Both the position numbers and the translations under genes were made by a program. Positions 17,058 through 26,397 of a stretch of DNA of 64,000 nt are shown here, in pieces (position 1 is the first letter of the stretch; every line of letters begins with the position of its first letter). The DNA comes from Curvivirga sp965219885. Lineage in GTDB: Bacteria; Pseudomonadota; Alphaproteobacteria; UBA8366; Aestuariispiraceae. The notes beneath the pieces were generated by a model. That model did not search any database. It was not told the DNA's origin and was given only the letters and a program-made list of their open reading frames with translations. The stretch spans positions 2,170,001 through 2,234,000 of the forward strand of contig NZ_CBDCOT010000009.1 of the NCBI RefSeq assembly GCF_965219885.1. Direction: 5' to 3'.

Positions 17058-17528
17058 ATGAAAGGCAATACTAAAGTAATCGACGCTCTTAACGGGCTTT
17101 TGACACATGAGTTAAGCGCAGCAGATCAATATTTCGTTCATTCCCGTATGTACCAAGATTGGGGTATGGAAGAACTTTATGAACGTTTGAAGCATGAACA
17201 AGAAGAAGAGCTGGATCATGCTTCCAAATTGATTGAGCGTATCTTATTCCTTGAAGGCGTTCCAAATGTGGCTGCACGTGCTGCCCTTCGTATTGGCGAC
17301 AATGTGAAGTCCATGTTGGAAAATGACCTGTCTTATGAATTAGAAGTTGGTCAGGCCTTGAAAAAAGTGATTGCACTTTGTGAGGCTGAACAGGATTACG
17401 TATCGCGTCAAATTTTGTTGGAGCTTCTGAAAGATACAGAGGATGATCATACTTATTGGTTGGAAAAACAGTTAGGTTTGATCAACAAAATGGGTATCGA
17501 AAACTATATCCAGTCCAAATCTTCCTAA
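17058..17528 (+). CDS. bfr: bacterioferritin, ferroxidase subunit lacking the haem methionine
   Basis: The 156-residue partner of the gene just upstream, with an AAGGAGG ribosome-binding site. Ferroxidase ligands are all visible: E18 (THEL), E51 and H54 (EELDHAS), E94 (LSYELE) and an ExxH pair at 128 and 131 (TEDDH, one residue inserted relative to E. coli). Tyr25 is present. The haem ligand Met52 is Leu. It should catalyse Fe(II) oxidation while the first subunit supplies haem, so the 24-mer is probably mixed. A terminator follows, so the two genes form a closed operon. Confidence 0.92.
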   Translation: MKGNTKVIDALNGLLTHELSAADQYFVHSRMYQDWGMEELYERLKHEQEEELDHASKLIERILFLEGVPNVAARAALRIGDNVKSMLENDLSYELEVGQALKKVIALCEAEQDYVSRQILLELLKDTEDDHTYWLEKQLGLINKMGIENYIQSKSS

Positions 17529-17554
17529 AATATTCACTTTATTAAGTGATGCTT

Positions 17555-17585
17555 AAGCCCCGTTCATTTGAGTGGGGTTTTTTGT
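17555..17585 (+). terminator. intrinsic terminator of the bacterioferritin operon
   Basis: A stem formed by AAGCCCC and GGGGTTT around a short loop is followed by a run of T residues, 27 bases after the second bacterioferritin stop. Confidence 0.8.
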
Positions 17586-17741
17586 TTATCTTTTTAAATA
17601 GAACCTGAAAGGGGTTTTATGAAAAGAAGCAGATAAAATTGAATAAAAGTTTAAGTTTTATTTCTTGAACTCATTCGCAAACTACCTCACTTTCCTTATT
17701 GGTTGAATTATGTACAAGTAATTATCTTTTTGGGGGAAGTC

Positions 17742-20700
17742 ATGTCCAATAACACGCCGACTATCACAGATTCAGTTGCTGCAGTCACAGATGAGGATGT
17801 AGCGATTACAGTTACGCAAGCAGAATTATTAGCCAATGCTTCAGATGTTGACGGTGATGCATTATTTGTGAGTAATCTTATTGTCTCTGGTCCAGACGCA
17901 ACAATTGTTGATAATGGGGATGGCACCTGGACGATTACACCTACAGAAAATTATCATGGTGATATCTCGTTTAGTTATGATGTAAGCGATGGCACGGAAA
18001 TTGTTGCAGGGGCTTTGGATCTGACAGTAACGCCTGTGAATGATGCACCAACAGCTGAAGGCGGTAAGATTGTTCTAAATGGTAGTGAGACGGCCAATTG
18101 GAAGCTTCATGGTCATGATGTTGACGGAGATAATCTGACTTTTTCTGGTATTGATGAAACAGGAGCTGTTGTTTCTGCCGGAAGTAGTTTTATCACAGAG
18201 AATGGCGGAACAGTTACAATTAACTCAGATGGCAGTTATAACTATCAGGCATCATCTAAATATGCAGGTACAGATAGTTTTAATTATCAAGTATTAGATG
18301 AACATGGCGCTGTTAGTGAAGCTACCGTTAATGTTATTGTTATGCCTGAAGAAAATTCCACTGTAGGACGTTTTGATGGCAACGATGATTTTTTAACAAC
18401 TTCTGTCGATACTCTTTCTGACACACCGACTAAATTTACAATGCATACGACATTCAAAGTCGATGACTTTGGCGATCATTATAATTTATTAAACATACGT
18501 GGAGATAGCGGATCGCATAGCCGGACTGAGTTAAGGGTTATTGATACCGGTGCACTAGAATTCATATATCATGATGGAACGGGTAAGCAAATAAATGTGA
18601 GAACCAGTGATTCAGATCGTGTGGTTGGCATTAATGAATGGGTATCTGTTGCATTTGTTTATGATAGCACAGCGGAAGTTGAGCAGGATCGTCTAAAGAT
18701 TTATCTAAATGGAAAACAATTGGCTATCGATCCGGCATATAGTGATTATCCATCAGAAAACGAAACCACACATGTGTTGAATGCAATGACTAAAATGCAA
18801 ATTGGTGCTCGTAAAGCTTATGGGGTGAGTGGCAATACAATGCTCTTTGATGGTGATATGGCGTCGATGACACTTATCGATGGTCGTGCAGCTGATATCA
18901 ATGAGTTTGGAGGGGTGGATGAAAACGGCGTCTGGTATGATAATGGTGGGGCAGGTGTAGACCTAGGTCCTCTTGGATTTAATACTACAGATCTAGCAAC
19001 ACCTGAGTTTAGATATACTGATGATGCATCTCCTTATACATGGACATCAATTGGTGATATTGGTTCAGGCACAGCCGTTATTGAAAGTGAAGATTTAAAG
19101 CAAAACTCAAATGAAGGCACTTCTGGTAACGATGTTCTGGAAGGTGATATCGGAGATAATACTCTATCGGGCCATGCTAATGATGATTTATTAATTGGAA
19201 ATGCAGGAGGCGATATTCTTCTCGGAGGCTCAGGGGACGATACTCTCTATGGAGATCGTATTAATACTGAAACGGCTCAATCTTCACCTACGACGGTGGA
19301 TGGTATAACGACAATATACGCGGATGTTAATAACGATGGTAATATTGATGCCATTATGAATGCGGATGATGGTCGTATCTGGACACGCCTCGGTGATGGT
19401 CAAGGTGGGTTCGGCGATGCTTCTTTCCAGAATACTGGATATGAATTAGGTATCAGTAAGGTATCTGGCGCTGCTGATTGGGGCCCGACTGCTGATGATG
19501 TAGATGCGAGTGCTTATTCAGCTGAGAAATTTGCCGGAGCAGGAGAGGTAACTTTTGAGATACCAAATGAGGATTCATTCCGTGTATTTGGATTATCTAC
19601 GACTTCAGGTGGTTCCAGCTTCAAGACCATAAATTACGGTTTGAATACTCAGCCGGGTGGTAATTTATATGTGTTGGAAGATACAGTATTCACCTTCGTT
19701 GGTACTTATTCGACAAGTGACGATTTAAGTATTGAACGTCTGGATACTGGTACGGTTGTCTATAAGCAGAATGGGACAATTATTCACACAAGTAGCAATA
19801 TATCTAATTTATCAGATGAGTTATTGGTTGATGTTGCTTTCAATGAAGTTGGAGGTGCGTTGGGTGAAGTTACAATGTCTGTTGATGGTGGTCCATCGAA
19901 CCCTGTGAGCTGGATTGCAGATGATACAATTGCGTTGGGTCTGAGCGGTGATATCTCAGTTGCTTATGAGGACTTGAATAACGATGGTAATATTGATGCC
20001 ATTATGAATGCGGATGACGGTCGTATCTGGACACGCCTCGGTGATGGTCAAGGTGGGTTCGGCGATGCTTCTTTCCAGAATACTGGATATGAATTAGGTA
20101 TCAGTAAGGTATCTGGCGCTGCTGATTGGGGCCCGACTGCTGATGATGTAGATGCGAGTGCTTATTCAGCTGAGAAATTTGCCGGAGCAGGAGAGGTAAC
20201 TTTTGAGATACCAAATGAGGATTCATTCCGTGTATTTGGATTATCTACGACTTCAGGTGGTTCCAGCTTCAAGACCATAAATTACGGTTTGAATACTCAG
20301 CCGGGTGGTAATTTATATGTGTTGGAAGATACAGTATTCACCTTCGTTGGTACTTATTCGACAGGTGACGATTTAAGTATTGAACGTCTGGATACTGGTA
20401 CGGTTGTCTATAAGCAGAATGGGACAATTATTCATACAAGCAGCAATATATCTAATTTATCAGATGAGTTATTGGTTGATGTTGCCTTCAATGAAGTTGG
20501 AGGTGCGTTGGGTGAAGTTACAATGTCTGTTGATGGTGGTCCATCGAACCCTGTGAGCTGGGTTGCAGATGATACAATTGCGTTGGGTCTGAGCGGTGAT
20601 ATCTCAGTTGCTTATGAGGACTTGAATAACGATGGTAATATTGATGCCATTATGAATACGGATGACGGTCGTATCTGGACACGCCTCGGTGATGGTCAAG

Positions 20701-21857
20701 GTGGGTTCGGCGATGCTTCTTTCCAGAATACTGGATATGAATTAGGCATCAGTAAGGTATCTGGCGCTGCTGATTGGGGCCCGACTGCTGATGATGTAGA
20801 TGCGAGTGCTTATTCAGCTGAGAAATTTGCCGGAGCAGGAGAGGTAACTTTTGAGATACCAAATGAGGATTCATTCCGTGTATTTGGATTATCTACGACT
20901 TCAGGTGGTTCCAGCTTCAAGACCATAAATTACGGTTTGAATACTCAGCCGGGTGGTAATTTATATGTGTTGGAAGATACAGTATTCACCTTCGTTGGTA
21001 CTTATTCGACAGGTGACGATTTAAGTATTGAACGTCTGGATACAGGTACAGTTGTCTATAAGCAGAATGGGACAATTATTCACACAAGTAGCAATGTATC
21101 TAATTTATCAGATGAGTTATTGGTTGATGTTGCCTTCAATGAAGTTGGAGGTGCGTTGGGTGAAGTTACAATGTCTGTTGATGGTGGTCCATCGAACCCT
21201 GTGAGCTGGATTGCAGATGATACAATTGCGTTGGGTCTGAGCGGTGATATCTCAGTTGCTTATGAGGACTTGAATAACGATGGTAATATTGATGCCATTA
21301 TGAATGCGGATGATGGTCGTATCTGGACACGCCTCGGTGATGGTCAAGGTGGGTTTGGCGATGTTGAATTATTAGATGCAGGTGAAAGCCCATATCAGAG
21401 TATAACTGGAAATGATGTTCTTGATGGGGGTGCCGGGAATGACACGCTTTCAGGTGGTTTGGGTGATGATATCTATCAGTTCTCGATAGGAGGTGATCAG
21501 GATATTATTGATAATGCTGATACAGATGCAGCAAACTCAACTGACAAGATTGTCTTTGGTGCCGATATTGATGAAACCGATATCTGGTTCCGTCAGGACG
21601 GGGATGATTTAGTCGCACAGATATTAGGTATGGATGATCAAGTGACGATTTCTGATTGGTTTGATAGTTCCAACGTGAATTATCAGTCGATTGATCAATT
21701 TGAAGTTTCTGATGGATCAGTTTTAACAGCATCAAATGTGCAATCTCTTGTGGATGCGATGTCTAGCTTCACAGTAGATCAAATTACTAATGACACCATT
21801 GAAAGCAATTCAGATCATGATGATGCACAAAATGTGATTGCTGCAACTTGGAGTTAA
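17742..21857 (+). CDS. large RTX-type secreted surface protein with cadherin-like, LamG-like and repeated FG-GAP/beta-sandwich modules
   Basis: I start at the ATG at 17742, after GGGGGAAG, giving 1371 residues; an upstream ATG at 17703 lacks a site. Order of parts: two cadherin-like/tandem-95 segments (about 1-200, with PVNDAPTAEGGKI), a LamG/concanavalin-like domain (about 210-430), a first block of RTX calcium repeats (GGSGDDTLYGD near 500), three 216-residue repeats plus a partial fourth (about 527-1207), then a second RTX block (GGAGNDTLSGGLGDD) and an acidic tail. Each repeat opens with a calcium-binding DLNNDGNIDAI motif. There is no N-terminal signal peptide, which fits type I secretion through the exporter encoded next. 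An adhesin or matrix role is likely; the ligand is unknown. Confidence 0.85.
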   Translation: MSNNTPTITDSVAAVTDEDVAITVTQAELLANASDVDGDALFVSNLIVSGPDATIVDNGDGTWTITPTENYHGDISFSYDVSDGTEIVAGALDLTVTPVNDAPTAEGGKIVLNGSETANWKLHGHDVDGDNLTFSGIDETGAVVSAGSSFITENGGTVTINSDGSYNYQASSKYAGTDSFNYQVLDEHGAVSEATVNVIVMPEENSTVGRFDGNDDFLTTSVDTLSDTPTKFTMHTTFKVDDFGDHYNLLNIRGDSGSHSRTELRVIDTGALEFIYHDGTGKQINVRTSDSDRVVGINEWVSVAFVYDSTAEVEQDRLKIYLNGKQLAIDPAYSDYPSENETTHVLNAMTKMQIGARKAYGVSGNTMLFDGDMASMTLIDGRAADINEFGGVDENGVWYDNGGAGVDLGPLGFNTTDLATPEFRYTDDASPYTWTSIGDIGSGTAVIESEDLKQNSNEGTSGNDVLEGDIGDNTLSGHANDDLLIGNAGGDILLGGSGDDTLYGDRINTETAQSSPTTVDGITTIYADVNNDGNIDAIMNADDGRIWTRLGDGQGGFGDASFQNTGYELGISKVSGAADWGPTADDVDASAYSAEKFAGAGEVTFEIPNEDSFRVFGLSTTSGGSSFKTINYGLNTQPGGNLYVLEDTVFTFVGTYSTSDDLSIERLDTGTVVYKQNGTIIHTSSNISNLSDELLVDVAFNEVGGALGEVTMSVDGGPSNPVSWIADDTIALGLSGDISVAYEDLNNDGNIDAIMNADDGRIWTRLGDGQGGFGDASFQNTGYELGISKVSGAADWGPTADDVDASAYSAEKFAGAGEVTFEIPNEDSFRVFGLSTTSGGSSFKTINYGLNTQPGGNLYVLEDTVFTFVGTYSTGDDLSIERLDTGTVVYKQNGTIIHTSSNISNLSDELLVDVAFNEVGGALGEVTMSVDGGPSNPVSWVADDTIALGLSGDISVAYEDLNNDGNIDAIMNTDDGRIWTRLGDGQGGFGDASFQNTGYELGISKVSGAADWGPTADDVDASAYSAEKFAGAGEVTFEIPNEDSFRVFGLSTTSGGSSFKTINYGLNTQPGGNLYVLEDTVFTFVGTYSTGDDLSIERLDTGTVVYKQNGTIIHTSSNVSNLSDELLVDVAFNEVGGALGEVTMSVDGGPSNPVSWIADDTIALGLSGDISVAYEDLNNDGNIDAIMNADDGRIWTRLGDGQGGFGDVELLDAGESPYQSITGNDVLDGGAGNDTLSGGLGDDIYQFSIGGDQDIIDNADTDAANSTDKIVFGADIDETDIWFRQDGDDLVAQILGMDDQVTISDWFDSSNVNYQSIDQFEVSDGSVLTASNVQSLVDAMSSFTVDQITNDTIESNSDHDDAQNVIAATWS
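19322..21364 (+). repeat. 648-bp tandem repeats inside the RTX protein gene
   Basis: The same sequence restarts at exactly 648-base intervals (marker ACGATGG at 19333, 19981, 20629 and 21277), giving three complete units and a fourth truncated after about 90 bases. The copies differ at only a handful of positions, several of them synonymous, pointing to recent duplication or ongoing gene conversion. Confidence 0.95.
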
Positions 21858-21878
21858 GGTTAGTTTAAGGGATAAGAT

Positions 21879-21912
21879 AAAATCGGTCGCATCTTGCGGC
21901 CGGTTTTCATTT
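21879..21912 (+). terminator. GC-rich hairpin between the RTX gene and its exporter genes
   Basis: AAAATCGGTCGCA pairs with TGCGGCCGGTTTT through two G-U pairs, then TTTTCATTTCT follows. It would partially terminate transcription, leaving the substrate expressed more highly than the exporter downstream. Confidence 0.6.
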
Positions 21913-21924
21913 CTAGAGGGTTTT

Positions 21925-24093
21925 ATGGACGGGGAAATTCATGTCACTGCATCGCAGGAAGATGTAACGCCAAAAGTAGATACAGGCTTGCAAAGCTTAG
22001 TCGTGCTTTTACGATTCTTTGAGTTACCTGCAGATGCGGATCAAATACAACATCAATATGGTGAAGCAGGCGAGCTGTTTGATGCCGATGGATTATTGCG
22101 TGTTGCTAAGCGTTTGGAGTTAAAGGCGCGGGTGGTGGACACGGAATGGGAGCGCCTTGCTAAGACAGTATTGCCAGCAATTGCTCAAATGAATGATGGT
22201 AGCTTTGCTGTACTTGCAAAGATGGATGGAGAAAAAGAACAGGTTCTTCTACATGATGCAGTTGCGAATAAACCATTGGTTATGAGCCGGGCTGATTTTG
22301 AAGCTAATTGGTCTGGTAAATTATTACTGGTTGCACGTCGGGCAAAAATGTTGGGCAAAGGGGGCAAGTTTGACATCAGTTGGTTCATACCCGCTTTGCT
22401 TCGTTATAAGCATTTATTTTATGAAGTATTGGTTGCCTCCTTCTTTTTGCAACTTTTCGCGTTAATCACGCCTCTCTTTTTTCAAGTCATTATTGATAAA
22501 GTTTTAGTGCATCGTGGATTAACCACTTTGGATGTATTGATTATCGGATTGATTATTGTTTCGATTTTTGAAGTCTTCCTAGGGGGGCTCAGAACCTATA
22601 TTTTTTCACATACGACGAATAGGGTCGATGTGGAACTAGGGGCGAAGTTATTCCGACATTTGCTGGCATTACCACTTAGTTATTTTGAAGCACGACAGGT
22701 TGGCCAATCTGTTGCGCGGGTACGCGAGTTAGATAGTATTCGGAACTTCATTACGGGTTCTTCTTTGACACTGGTAATCGACCTTTTCTTCACGATCGTT
22801 TTCTTCGCCGTGATGTGGTATTTCAGTCCCTTACTAACCATGATTGTGTTGGGATCTATCCCGTTTTATGTGGTTTTAGCTGTCTTCGTGACACCTGTTT
22901 TACGGGCACGTATGGAAGAAAAATTTCAACGTGGTGCTGCGAACCAAGCGTTTTTGGTTGAATCGGTTACAGGGGTGGAGACATTAAAAGCGCTTGCTGT
23001 GGAACCACAATCTCATCGCAAATGGGAAGAGCAGCTGGCTGCTTATGTGCATGCAAGTTTTCGTGCCGCGAATTTAGGTAATATTGCGGGCCAATGTACT
23101 CAATTAATTAGCAAAATTACCATGGCATTAACCCTGTTTATCGGGGCAAAAGCTGTTATCGATGGAGATGTAACTGTCGGCCAATTAGTTGCCTTCAACA
23201 TGCTTTCTGGCCGAGTGACAGGGCCAATTTTACGCCTTGCACAATTATGGCAGGATTTCCAACAAGCACGTATTTCGGTAGATCGTCTAGGGGATATTCT
23301 GAATAATCCGACGGAGCCCCAATATAATCCAAACCGTGCTACATTAAAGAAAATTGAAGGTAATATTTCTTTTGAACATGTGGTGTTTAAATATCGCCCG
23401 GATGCACCGGAGATTTTAAAACGAGTGAGCCTTGATATTCCTGCAGGACAAGTGATTGGGGTTGTTGGACCAAGTGGGTCAGGGAAGAGTACCTTAGCAA
23501 AGCTTGTCCAACGCATGTATGTGCCAGAATCCGGTCGTGTGATGGTCGATGGTGTAGATCTTGCCATGGTCGATACCACTTGGTTGCGTCGACAGGTTGG
23601 CGTGGTCCTTCAAGAAAACATCTTGTTTAACCGTTCGGTAAGAGAGAACATCGCTTTAGCTGATCCTGGCCTTCCGATGGAAAAGGTTGTGGCTGCAGCC
23701 AAGTTATCAGGTGCACATGATTTTATTCTTGAACTGGCGGAAGGTTACGACACCAAAATCGGTGAACGTGGTTCAAACCTTTCAGGTGGTCAACGTCAAC
23801 GCATCGCGATTGCGCGCGCCTTGATCAATAACCCGCGTATTTTGATTTTTGATGAAGCCACATCAGCACTTGATTATGAATCAGAAAAAATTATTCAGGA
23901 AAATATGCGCCGTATTTGTCATGGACGTACCGTGATCATTATTGCTCATCGTCTAGCGACTGTGCGTGATGCAGATCGTATTATTACGATTGAATCAGGT
24001 GAAGTTGTCGAAGATGGAACACATGAAGAGTTACTTGCACGTGATGGCCGTTACGCGAAACTCTTCAAGCTCCAATCAGGAGATAAAAGATGA
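21925..24093 (+). CDS. type I secretion ABC transporter (HlyB/LapB-like permease-ATPase)
   Basis: Start at the ATG at 21925, preceded by AGAGGG; 722 residues. Residues about 10-135 form a peptidase-C39-like domain in which the catalytic cysteine is absent (DTGLQSLVVLLRFF), so it is a non-cleaving CLD domain that binds RTX substrates as in HlyB. A six-helix membrane domain covers about 155-440. The nucleotide-binding domain has Walker A GPSGSGKSTLAK, signature LSGGQRQRIAIARAL and Walker B ILIFDEATSALD. It energises export of the RTX protein encoded upstream. The downstream adaptor gene overlaps by ATGA; the TolC-type outer-membrane channel is not in the window. Confidence 0.95.
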   Translation: MDGEIHVTASQEDVTPKVDTGLQSLVVLLRFFELPADADQIQHQYGEAGELFDADGLLRVAKRLELKARVVDTEWERLAKTVLPAIAQMNDGSFAVLAKMDGEKEQVLLHDAVANKPLVMSRADFEANWSGKLLLVARRAKMLGKGGKFDISWFIPALLRYKHLFYEVLVASFFLQLFALITPLFFQVIIDKVLVHRGLTTLDVLIIGLIIVSIFEVFLGGLRTYIFSHTTNRVDVELGAKLFRHLLALPLSYFEARQVGQSVARVRELDSIRNFITGSSLTLVIDLFFTIVFFAVMWYFSPLLTMIVLGSIPFYVVLAVFVTPVLRARMEEKFQRGAANQAFLVESVTGVETLKALAVEPQSHRKWEEQLAAYVHASFRAANLGNIAGQCTQLISKITMALTLFIGAKAVIDGDVTVGQLVAFNMLSGRVTGPILRLAQLWQDFQQARISVDRLGDILNNPTEPQYNPNRATLKKIEGNISFEHVVFKYRPDAPEILKRVSLDIPAGQVIGVVGPSGSGKSTLAKLVQRMYVPESGRVMVDGVDLAMVDTTWLRRQVGVVLQENILFNRSVRENIALADPGLPMEKVVAAAKLSGAHDFILELAEGYDTKIGERGSNLSGGQRQRIAIARALINNPRILIFDEATSALDYESEKIIQENMRRICHGRTVIIIAHRLATVRDADRIITIESGEVVEDGTHEELLARDGRYAKLFKLQSGDKR

Positions 24094-25577
24094 TCAAAAC
24101 TCCTGAAATTAAAGAGGCAATAGGGCGTATTATTCCAAAAAAGGTGAAGGCTGGTCCTGACGGGAAACCTCTTATCGAAGAAGATGTTGATCAACAATCA
24201 ACAGACGAAAATCAGGTTGAGGCAAGCGCCCCACCAAAAGAAAAAAAGGCAAAATGGGGTAGTGAAGAGAGGCAATTCCTTCCCGCAGCATTGGAAATTA
24301 TGGAAACACCGGCCCATCCAGTAGGTCGGATGATGGCGATTACATTAGCAGCATTTTTCTCCATTGCTCTGATTTGGGCTTCTATCGGGGAAGTTGATGT
24401 GGTAGCCGTTGCGACAGGTAAGATTGTTCCAACTGGCGGTGTGAAGCAAATTCAAGCCTTGGAAATTGGAACTGTGCGCGCCATCCATGTGCGTGATGGC
24501 CAATCTGTTAAACAAGGTGATGTTTTGATCGAATTGGATCCAACTGAAAGCGAGGTGGACAAAGGTCAGATGTTACGACAACGTCGTACCGCAATGCTGG
24601 ATATGGAACGTCTTGAAGCCAATTTACATGGTCTGAAGAATGATGATGTGCAGATAGGTATTCCATCTATTGATGTTGAACAGGACATGTTGGATATGGC
24701 ACGTCAACGACTTGAAACCGACTTGTTGAGTTATCAATCACAGGTGATGGCTTTGGATGTTGAATATGAACGTCGCGCAGCAGAACAGGAAACGGCGAAG
24801 GTTGAAATCGCCAAATTGAAAGAAACATTGCCTCTTATTGAAGAACGTGAAGATGCATTAAGCCAGTTGGTGAAAAAAGGTATTGCCCCGAAACCGAATT
24901 GGTTAGAAGTCAAACAGCTACTTATTGAAACACAACATAATGTGCAAATTCAACAAAATCGCCTTGCTGAATCCGAAGCGAATATGAAGGCGTTGCTGAT
25001 CGAAAAAGATCGCCTTACGTCTGAAACACAACAAACCATTTTGGATGAATTGGTGGAGGCACAAGATCAATTTGAAGCCGCTAATCTGGCCTTGCGTAAA
25101 GCAGAGAAGAAAGAAACGCAAAGAAAGCTCTTTAGTCCTGTTGATGGGGTGGTCCAACAACTTTCTGTGCATACTGTTGGTGGAGTGGTCTCCCCGGCAG
25201 AGCCGATCATGTTGGTTATTCCGGATGATGCGCCTTTGGAAATACAGGCTCAGGTGTTGAATAAGGATGCAGGATTTGTAGAGCCGGACCAATCGGCAGA
25301 GGTTAAGATTGATAGTTTTCCATTTACCAAATACGGCACGATTGATGGCACTGTCAGAACGTTATCACGTGACGCCATCATAGATGAAAATCTGGGGCCT
25401 GTTTTTGATGCCCGTATTAGTATGGATAGAACAGACATTATGGCGAATGGTCGTCTTGTTCAACTAACCCCGGGTATGACTGCATCTATCGAAGTCAAAA
25501 CCGGTAAACGCAGGATTATTGAATTCCTTCTTTCCCCCGTTATGAAGCATGCAAATGAAGCGTTGAGAGAGAGGTAA
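24090..25577 (+). CDS. HlyD-family type I secretion adaptor (membrane fusion protein)
   Basis: The 495-residue protein has a charged cytosolic N-terminus of about 90 residues, one membrane helix (AITLAAFFSIALIWASIG), a lipoyl-type half (GKIVPTGGVKQIQALEIGTV), long coiled-coil hairpins (about 170-320), then the second lipoyl half and a beta-barrel domain. This is the periplasmic adaptor that links the ABC transporter to TolC. Its ATG overlaps the stop of the transporter gene. The N-terminal extension is longer than in HlyD of E. coli. Confidence 0.93.
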   Translation: MIKTPEIKEAIGRIIPKKVKAGPDGKPLIEEDVDQQSTDENQVEASAPPKEKKAKWGSEERQFLPAALEIMETPAHPVGRMMAITLAAFFSIALIWASIGEVDVVAVATGKIVPTGGVKQIQALEIGTVRAIHVRDGQSVKQGDVLIELDPTESEVDKGQMLRQRRTAMLDMERLEANLHGLKNDDVQIGIPSIDVEQDMLDMARQRLETDLLSYQSQVMALDVEYERRAAEQETAKVEIAKLKETLPLIEEREDALSQLVKKGIAPKPNWLEVKQLLIETQHNVQIQQNRLAESEANMKALLIEKDRLTSETQQTILDELVEAQDQFEAANLALRKAEKKETQRKLFSPVDGVVQQLSVHTVGGVVSPAEPIMLVIPDDAPLEIQAQVLNKDAGFVEPDQSAEVKIDSFPFTKYGTIDGTVRTLSRDAIIDENLGPVFDARISMDRTDIMANGRLVQLTPGMTASIEVKTGKRRIIEFLLSPVMKHANEALRER

Positions 25578-25597
25578 GTCTGTCTGCCATAAGACAT

Positions 25598-26197
25598 TCA
25601 GTCACTTAAACGCTTAAGCTGAAAATAGTGAGGGGAAGTATCTTCCTTGATGACCTCAACCTCAAATATCCCTTTAAAGGGAATCTGTACAACGCCTGTG
25701 CCGCCATGTGTAGTCGTGTAAGTGATATCTTGTTCTTGAAGATTAAGATAGTTGAGGTTGCAATTAACGTCTTTGGGCTCTGTAAGGCCTGTTGCACCTT
25801 CTTCTAAGATAGCTAAAGGGATATTCATGTTTGAAAAATTAAGATCATATAATTGTTCGAAAGTACCTGGATTATCTGCTTCGCATTTTTCAAGGACGAC
25901 ACTATTTTCCCAAATAGATATATCTGCGTGAATACTTGTATCTATCTGTATTTTTTGACCGTCATGTTCTTTTAAAAAATCAATGAATTCCTGGTTTCGC
26001 GCATAAGAAAAGAATATTCCACCTTCATAGAATGTTACTTTATCTTGCGCAAAAATAGGGGGGATTTTTATAAAAAATAACAATGCAATTGAAATAGTTA
26101 TCAAAAAAAGCACTGTTTTAACTGAATTGGGCTTAGACACTTTTTTCGCTTCCCCACCTGACATGTTAACAAAATATTCTTTGTGTAAATCTATCAT
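25598..26197 (-). CDS. hypothetical membrane-anchored protein
   Basis: I do not recognise this 199-residue protein. It has a short basic N-terminus (about 1-27), one strongly hydrophobic helix (VLFLITISIALLFFIKIPPI, about 29-48) and a soluble region of 150 residues with no cysteine-rich or repeat pattern, probably periplasmic. It converges on the type I secretion adaptor with 20 bases between stops and is read towards it. Base composition is more AT-rich than its neighbours. A functional link to secretion is not supported beyond proximity. Confidence 0.6.
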   Translation of the reverse strand: MIDLHKEYFVNMSGGEAKKVSKPNSVKTVLFLITISIALLFFIKIPPIFAQDKVTFYEGGIFFSYARNQEFIDFLKEHDGQKIQIDTSIHADISIWENSVVLEKCEADNPGTFEQLYDLNFSNMNIPLAILEEGATGLTEPKDVNCNLNYLNLQEQDITYTTTHGGTGVVQIPFKGIFEVEVIKEDTSPHYFQLKRLSD

Positions 26198-26340
26198 ATA
26201 TCTGTCAGAACAAAATAACTCAGTGGTATATATGATCGATAAAATTGGTTCTATTATAGTATAAATTTTTTTCTATATAATATTCAATAAGTTGCCATGT
26301 CTTAGTCGGTGATTAGGCGTTGTGATCTCGCGGTCTTCTC

Positions 26341-26382
26341 TTGACATAAAGTGCATTTGAGAACATAAAGTGAAAAGAGAAC
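26341..26382 (+). promoter_or_regulatory. SOS-type promoter and LexA-binding site of the imuA-imuB-dnaE2 operon
   Basis: TTGACA (26341-26346) is followed after 17 bases by CATAAA. Overlapping the -10 is GAAC-N7-GAAA (26361-26375), one base from the alphaproteobacterial LexA box GAAC-N7-GAAC, with another GAAC at 26379-26382. The 10-mer ACATAAAGTG is directly repeated at 26344 and 26363, 19 bases apart. Confidence 0.65.
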
Positions 26383-26397
26383 ATTTGCGGTATATTT

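Noticed and set aside
19322..21364. CRISPR-like repeat array
   Set aside because: The units are 648-bp coding repeats with no short repeat-spacer structure; no cas genes are present.
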